Assembly (NCBI GenBank): GCA_015492715.1
Contig: WGEO01000145.1
Coordinates: 1-41,188, forward strand
DNA length: 41,188 nt
Source of the DNA: Phycisphaerales bacterium
GTDB lineage: Bacteria > Planctomycetota > Phycisphaerae > Phycisphaerales > UBA1924
Reading direction: 5' to 3'
Below are positions 36,396-41,188 of the stretch, one piece after another. How positions within the stretch are numbered: position 1 is the stretch's first letter; each line of letters begins with the position of its first letter. The notes under the pieces are model-generated. The model was not told the origin of the DNA and made no database searches. It saw only the letters and a list, made by a program, of their open reading frames with translations. A program made the translations under genes and the position numbers.

Positions 36396-37522
36396 TGCTT
36401 TCAGTACTCCTCGGTCTCGTGCTCTTCGTGATGGCGCCGTGGACGGCAGGTGGCCTAGAACCGCCGCAGGACTCGTCGAACAAGGCGGATGCCATCATCG
36501 CCGCAACCGCCGCCAGTGACGAGGATCTGGGCCGCCTGCCCGTCGCGGATATCGCTCAGCGAGAAGTTTCGGTTGTCAACATGAGCCAATACCCGATCCG
36601 GCTCCGCCAGGTCGGCGGCTCCTGCAGTTGCATCGTGGCCGAGTTTCCGAAAAGCCTGGGCCCCGGCGCAGAGGGGGTCGTCCGGATCCGGATGCCGGTG
36701 GGGGCCGCCGCGGGACCACAACCCCACTGGATGACGATCGAAGCCGAAGAACGCATCCCCGATGGCAGCATCGGCGAGACCTCCCGATTCACGATTCGGC
36801 TTACTTTCGAGGCGGACCTCTCATTCACGATCAAGCCCGAAACCGTCTGGATGCATGGGGTTGCCGGACAACCGTTGCGACAAACCGTTTACCTGCGAAG
36901 CGACCAGATGGCGGCACTCCATCCGACAGCGTTCCGCATCGACATCCCGGGCCTGAGCGTCCAGCGCGTTCGTCGATTCAGGACCGCAGCCGAGGAGCGT
37001 CCCGACGAGGAGGCGCTCGCGATGGAGATAGCCGGGACGCCCAATGAGCCCGGCGTGTACCGCGGCTTTCTTCGCTTCGAAACCGATGACCCCGCGTACC
37101 AGACGAGTGGGGTTCCCGTTCATGTCCGCGTCCAGCCGGCGTGGATCGCTTCGCCCGCCGGATTCGCAATGATCAGCGAGCCCAGGACACGGACGACCCG
37201 TCGGCTCCGCCTGCGGATGCGGGATGGCTCTGCAATCCCACCGCTTCAGGCCGGATTCTCCATCGACCCACCGGGCTTTGCCGACTGCTGCCTGAGCGCA
37301 CACCTGATCCCCTCCGCCGACGGAAAAGTCATCGACATCGAACTGACGCTGGATGTCAGAGATTGCCAAGCGACGGAGGCAGTGGGCATGCTCCGGCTCG
37401 TATCCGGGAACGATCGCCGACTGGTGGCGGAGATCCCGGTGGCATGGATCGCCTCTCCGGGAGCGTCGTCGGGCCGGAACGGTGACCGCCAATCGTCCGG
37501 TCGCCCGGAAGAGGGTGAATGA
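36395..37522 (+). CDS. secreted DUF1573-like protein
   Basis: Signal-like MLSVLLGLVLFVMAPWTAGG; REVSVVNMSQYPIRLRQVGGSCSCIVAEFPKSLGPGAEGVVRIRM is DUF1573-like (GxCxC). TGATG overlap with the upstream stop implies translational coupling. Confidence 0.72.
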   Translation: MLSVLLGLVLFVMAPWTAGGLEPPQDSSNKADAIIAATAASDEDLGRLPVADIAQREVSVVNMSQYPIRLRQVGGSCSCIVAEFPKSLGPGAEGVVRIRMPVGAAAGPQPHWMTIEAEERIPDGSIGETSRFTIRLTFEADLSFTIKPETVWMHGVAGQPLRQTVYLRSDQMAALHPTAFRIDIPGLSVQRVRRFRTAAEERPDEEALAMEIAGTPNEPGVYRGFLRFETDDPAYQTSGVPVHVRVQPAWIASPAGFAMISEPRTRTTRRLRLRMRDGSAIPPLQAGFSIDPPGFADCCLSAHLIPSADGKVIDIELTLDVRDCQATEAVGMLRLVSGNDRRLVAEIPVAWIASPGASSGRNGDRQSSGRPEEGE

Positions 37523-37534
37523 TCGATCGGGATG

Positions 37535-38011
37535 TCAGGGCCTTGGCAGGTCCGCCTCGCCGAAGAGCCGGAATCCCTTGCGCCGCAGGATCTGCCCCGC
37601 GAGCGTGGGGTCGTCCACAGCCAGCGCGATCGTGGGCGTCCCATTGGGACGGATCATCAGCGGATACGCGAAGCGGATGTTGATCTCCGCCCGCAGCAGG
37701 TGCAGGCACAGGCTCTCCAGGCTGTTGCCGCTGGAGAACTCGACGATCAGGACCTCGTTCTCGGTAAAGCACAGCCCGTGGTCGCGCAGCAGCCGCTGGG
37801 AGATCCGCGCATCACTCGTGATGATCCGCACGATGGCGCAATCGCTGGCCTCGTGCACGCTCAGGGCGCAGATCTGCGAGACGGAGTCCTCGAAGGCCTC
37901 GACGAGGTCATGCAGCTTGCCCACCCTGTTGTCGAGAAAGACGCTGAACTGCGTTACGGTGGGGGGGGAATACCCCTGCATGGTCTCAAAGGGCGTCCTC
38001 GATTCGCTCAC
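37535..38011 (-). CDS. ACT domain-containing protein
   Basis: VTQFSVFLDNRVGKLHDLVEAFEDSVSQICALSVHEASDCAIVRIITSD and a second ACT-like half. GTG start at 38011 has a good upstream SD (AGGAGGG); the longer ORF starts with TTG at 38044. Confidence 0.82.
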   Translation of the reverse strand: MSESRTPFETMQGYSPPTVTQFSVFLDNRVGKLHDLVEAFEDSVSQICALSVHEASDCAIVRIITSDARISQRLLRDHGLCFTENEVLIVEFSSGNSLESLCLHLLRAEINIRFAYPLMIRPNGTPTIALAVDDPTLAGQILRRKGFRLFGEADLPRP

Positions 38012-38122
38012 CGCCTCGCCCTCCTGACGCGGCCATCTGCTCAAGCCATCGACAGCATCCGCCGTCTGGTGCCCAACCGTTCAATCCTACAGCGTAGCGG
38101 ATATCCGGGTCTGTTGGCAAGG

Positions 38123-38148
38123 AAAAACCCGCCTCCCGGAGAGGCGGG
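38123..38148 (-). terminator. Rho-independent terminator for the isc genes (minus strand)
   Basis: Read on minus: CCCGCCTC-TCCGG-GAGGCGGG-TTTTT; 8-bp perfect stem followed by a T5 run. Confidence 0.85.
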
Positions 38149-38177
38149 CATCCGGCGTCTGACACGCGTCGCGACGA

Positions 38178-38549
38178 TCACGCCGAGAAACTCGACCCGC
38201 ACCCGCAGGTCGTCGTTGCATTGGGATTCTCGAACACGAACCCCCGACCCATGATCTCGTCCTTGAAACTGATCGTGGTCCCGTTGAGATACAGCAGGCT
38301 CTTGGGGTCGCAGATGACCAGAATGCCGTGCTGCTCGAAGACCTCGTCGCTGTCGCGCTGGGTCTCGGTCAGGTCGAGCACATAACTGAAGCCGCTGCAG
38401 CCGCCGCCCTTGACCCCGACCCGCAGGCGGACCTTCTCGCGATCCAGCCCCTGCTCGTCGATGATCTTGTGGATCTCCCTGGCGGCCTGCTCCGTGAGGA
38501 ACACGCCCTGATCCTGCCCGCTCTCAGGAGTGTCCGTCTGCGTACTCAT
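38178..38549 (-). CDS. iron-sulfur cluster assembly accessory protein, IscA/ErpA family
   Basis: LRVGVKGGGCSGFSYVLDL and C-terminal NATTTCGCGSSFSA: the three conserved Cys of A-type carriers. Confidence 0.94.
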   Translation of the reverse strand: MSTQTDTPESGQDQGVFLTEQAAREIHKIIDEQGLDREKVRLRVGVKGGGCSGFSYVLDLTETQRDSDEVFEQHGILVICDPKSLLYLNGTTISFKDEIMGRGFVFENPNATTTCGCGSSFSA

Positions 38550-38600
38550 CTGCTGGTGCTCCCGTGTGGAGAATGTGTCGCCCGATTCTATGCCGCCCCC

Positions 38601-39026
38601 TCAGGCCGACTGGGCCTCCTCTTCTGCGATCCCGTTCTTCTTCTTGTAATCGCGGATCGCCGAGCGGATCGCGTCCTCTGCCAGCACCGAGCAGTGGATC
38701 TTGACAGGCGGCAACTGCAGCTCCTCGACGATCATCGTGTTCTTGATCTGCAGGCCCTCCTCGAGCGTCTTGCCCTTGAGCCACTCGGTGGCGAGGCTGG
38801 AACTCGCGATCGCCGACCCGCACCCGAAGCACTTGAAGCGGGCGTCCTCGATGACCCCGGTCTCGTCGTTGACCTTGATCTGCAACTGCATGACATCGCC
38901 GCACTCGGGCGCTCCGACGAGCCCGACGCCGATGTCCTTGCGCTGCTTGACCTCCTCGCTCGTGCCGAAGTTTCCGACATTGCGCGGATGCTCGTAGTGA
39001 TCGATGACCTTCTGGTGATATGCCAT
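38601..39026 (-). CDS. iscU: Fe-S cluster scaffold protein IscU/NifU-N family
   Basis: VIDHYEHPRNVGNF, GLVGAPECGDVMQLQIKV, FKCFGCGSAIASSSLATEWLKGKTLEE, PVKIHCSVLAEDAIRSAIRDYKKK. Confidence 0.95.
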   Translation of the reverse strand: MAYHQKVIDHYEHPRNVGNFGTSEEVKQRKDIGVGLVGAPECGDVMQLQIKVNDETGVIEDARFKCFGCGSAIASSSLATEWLKGKTLEEGLQIKNTMIVEELQLPPVKIHCSVLAEDAIRSAIRDYKKKNGIAEEEAQSA

Positions 39027-39044
39027 GGGTTCCTCCCGCTCGAC

Positions 39045-40283
39045 TCAGTGAGCCTGCCACTGGATCTTGGTGATATCGATGCCCTCCTTGTGCAGGTCGT
39101 ACAGGGGGCTCAGTTCGCGCAGTTTCTCGACCGCCCGGACAATTGCGTCGATCGCGTAATCGACCTCCTCGCCCGTATTGAATCGCCCGAGGCTGATCCG
39201 CAGCGAACTGTGTGCCAGATCGTCGCCGACCCCGAGCCCCTTGAGCACATAACTGGGCTCCAGGCTCGCGCTCGTACACGCCGAGCCGCTGCTCATCGCG
39301 ATCTCCTTCGTCGCCATCATCAGGCTCTCGCCCTCGACGAACCCGAATGAGATATTCGTCAGGTGCGGCAGCCGCCGCTCCCGATGCCCGTTGACCTGCA
39401 CCGTGTCCAGCCTGCCGGTGATCTGCTCCTCCAGCCGGTTCCGCATCGCCAGCAGACGCTCACGCTCGCTGTCCATCTCCTGCATGCAGATCTCGCACGC
39501 GGCACCGAGCCCCACGATCCCGGGCACATTCAGCGTGCCCGAGCGGAACCCCCGCTCCTGACCGCCGCCCTCGGCGATCGCCTGCAGACGCACACGCGGA
39601 CGCCGGCGACGCACATACAACGCGCCCACGCCCTTGGGCCCGTAGATCTTGTGCCCGCTCATGCTCAGCAGGTCGATGTTGTCACGCACGACATCCGTCG
39701 GCATCTTGCCGACCCACTGCGTCGCGTCCGTGTGGAAGATCACGCCCCTCTCATGGCACAGCGCCCCGATCTCGGGAACCTCGTTGATCGTCCCGATCTC
39801 GTTGTTCGCCCACATGATGCTCACGAGGATCGTGTCGTCCCGCAGCGCCTCCTCGACCATCGCCCGCGTGATCACCCCGTCCGCCGGCGGCTCGAGAAAG
39901 GTCACATCGAACCCCTCCTTCTGCAGACGCTTGGCCGGGTCCAGCACCGCCTTGTGCTCGATCGCGCAGGTGACGATGTGCCCGCGATGCTCCTGCCCCG
40001 CGGGCTTCTTCGCGTACATCCTCGCCGCCCCCTTGAGCGCAAGGTTGTTGCTCTCCGTCGCCCCGCTCGTGAAGATGATCTCCTTGCGATCGGCTCCGAT
40101 CAGACGCGCCACCTGCTGGCGGGCACGATCGACCGCCTCCTCCGCGGCCCACCCGAAACTGTGATTCCGGCTGCCCGGATTCCCATACACCTCCGTGAAG
40201 TACGGCAGCATCGCCTCGACCACACGAGGGTCGCACTTCGTCGTCGCCGCATTGTCGAAGTAGATCGGCAGGTTCACACCCAT
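39045..40283 (-). CDS. iscS: cysteine desulfurase IscS
   Basis: [76 protein letters not shown] (PLP Lys), [21 protein letters not shown]. Confidence 0.96.
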   Translation of the reverse strand: MGVNLPIYFDNAATTKCDPRVVEAMLPYFTEVYGNPGSRNHSFGWAAEEAVDRARQQVARLIGADRKEIIFTSGATESNNLALKGAARMYAKKPAGQEHRGHIVTCAIEHKAVLDPAKRLQKEGFDVTFLEPPADGVITRAMVEEALRDDTILVSIMWANNEIGTINEVPEIGALCHERGVIFHTDATQWVGKMPTDVVRDNIDLLSMSGHKIYGPKGVGALYVRRRRPRVRLQAIAEGGGQERGFRSGTLNVPGIVGLGAACEICMQEMDSERERLLAMRNRLEEQITGRLDTVQVNGHRERRLPHLTNISFGFVEGESLMMATKEIAMSSGSACTSASLEPSYVLKGLGVGDDLAHSSLRISLGRFNTGEEVDYAIDAIVRAVEKLRELSPLYDLHKEGIDITKIQWQAH

Positions 40284-40330
40284 CACAGACTCCCTTGACG
40301 AACCCCACCGGCGGGGTCCACTTTTACTGC

Positions 40331-40359
40331 ATCTTAGACTCATTCTAAGCCAGAGCCAA
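40331..40359 (-). promoter_or_regulatory. candidate isc promoter with internal palindrome
   Basis: Minus strand TTGGCT (40359-40354) - 17 bp - TAAGAT (40336-40331); palindrome CTTAGA-N5-TCTAAG at 40333-40349 overlaps the -10 and spacer. Confidence 0.65.
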
Positions 40360-40372
40360 GCCTGCGGACGCT

Positions 40373-40807
40373 TTACGGGCCCGGCTTCTGCCCGACATCC
40401 CGCCGGAACACCATCCGCACGCGGTTGCCCCGCTCGTTGTACGAGACCTCGCTCATGTACGCCTGCATGAGCATCAGGCCCCGCCCGCCGGGCTTCTCCA
40501 GATTCTCCGGCAGCGTGGGGTCGGGCACCGCACCGGGGTCGAACCCGGGCCCGGCGTCCTCGATCTCGATCACCGCCTCACGATCGTCGACCTCCAGTCG
40601 CACTCGCACGGGCGTGGAGGGCGACAGGTCCCGATGCCCGTGCCGGAAGGCGTTGGAGATCCCCTCCTCGAATGCCAGACGCACGGCGAACGCCGCCGCC
40701 TCGGGATATCGGTGGCGAGCCAAGGCCTCGCCCAGTTCCTTCCGCAGGCGGGCGATCTCGCTCGGATCGTTCGGGACGCGAAACTGCTGGCAGTAGGCCT
40801 GCGACAT
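40373..40807 (-). CDS. RsbW-like serine-protein kinase / HATPase anti-sigma factor
   Basis: [20 protein letters not shown] (N-box), [13 protein letters not shown] (G1), [17 protein letters not shown] (G2). ATG at 40807. Confidence 0.88.
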   Translation of the reverse strand: MSQAYCQQFRVPNDPSEIARLRKELGEALARHRYPEAAAFAVRLAFEEGISNAFRHGHRDLSPSTPVRVRLEVDDREAVIEIEDAGPGFDPGAVPDPTLPENLEKPGGRGLMLMQAYMSEVSYNERGNRVRMVFRRDVGQKPGP

Positions 40808-40851
40808 GGCTCTGTGCGCCGGCGCCTGTCCTCGCAGGCCGCCACCTGGTC

Positions 40852-41188
40852 TCAACCGAAGCTCGCCATCGCCTCGTCGGCGGTCTCATGGATCTGAAAC
40901 AACTGATTCAGGCGGGTGATGACGAAGACCTCGTAGATCTGCGGATCGATATCGCTGAGGCGCAACTTCCCGCCCTTGTTCTTGATCTTGTTGTTGATCG
41001 TGATGAGCGTGCCCAGCGCCGCCGACGACAGGTGGCGGACATTCGAGAAGGAGATCAGCACCCGTGGGTCGTCCTGCTGCTCGATGATCTGGGAGATTTC
41101 CTCCCCGATCTGCTGGATGTTCGACTCGTCGAGAATGTCCTTCTTGGTGAACTCGACGCGCGTAATCCCCTCGTCCTTTCGGATCCGC
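40852..41188 (-). CDS. STAS domain anti-sigma factor antagonist (RsbV-like), 5' end outside the window
   Basis: Minus strand reads ...RKDEGITRVEFTKKDILDESNIQQIGEEISQIIEQQDDPRVLISFSNVRHLSSAALGTLITINNKIKNKGGKLRLSDIDPQIYEVFVITRLNQLFQIHETADEAMASFG; SSAALG phospho-acceptor region. Open frame continues past the window end. Confidence 0.88.
   Translation of the reverse strand, partial: RIRKDEGITRVEFTKKDILDESNIQQIGEEISQIIEQQDDPRVLISFSNVRHLSSAALGTLITINNKIKNKGGKLRLSDIDPQIYEVFVITRLNQLFQIHETADEAMASFG

Noticed and set aside
1-41188. CRISPR, prophage, transposon, tRNA/rRNA or classical defence island
   Set aside because: No repeat-spacer array, integrase, transposase, capsid/terminase, nuclease-helicase cluster or conserved RNA gene sequence was recognised.

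Overview
GC-rich, gene-dense bacterial chromosomal window with core and lineage-specific genes. The codon use, DUF1573-like, PD40 and toroid proteins suggest Planctomycetota/Phycisphaerae; this is inference and was not tested. I see no rRNA, tRNA, CRISPR array, transposase, integrase or phage genes. Left to right: mnmA, an orphan solute-binding protein, pyruvate kinase, tandem TPR-sulfotransferases, agmatinase and arginine decarboxylase (minus strand) divergent from a succinate-semialdehyde-type dehydrogenase, a BlaI/BlaR1-like pair with operator-like dyads, a compact TPR / ExbB-TolQ / ExbD-TolR / giant PD40-TonB-like-toroid operon, a secreted HExxHxxGxxH metalloprotease, a TPC-motif P-type ATPase, an SDR, recA, an aminotransferase, a short-chain fatty acid transporter, glycerate kinase, a two-gene DUF1573-like unit, an ACT protein, iscS-iscU-iscA, and an RsbW/RsbV-like pair. 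Strongest candidates for something new: (1) the four-gene energised envelope operon, whose last gene carries a TonB/TolA-like SxxxH transmembrane helix in the middle of a PD40 + toroid + carboxypeptidase-regulatory fusion; (2) a recurrent CTACnnT-N6-RTG signal at SD-less start codons, suggesting leaderless transcription; (3) palindromes placed over the recA and isc promoters; (4) a BlaR1-like sensor with a coiled-coil/acidic C-terminus in place of a penicillin sensor.
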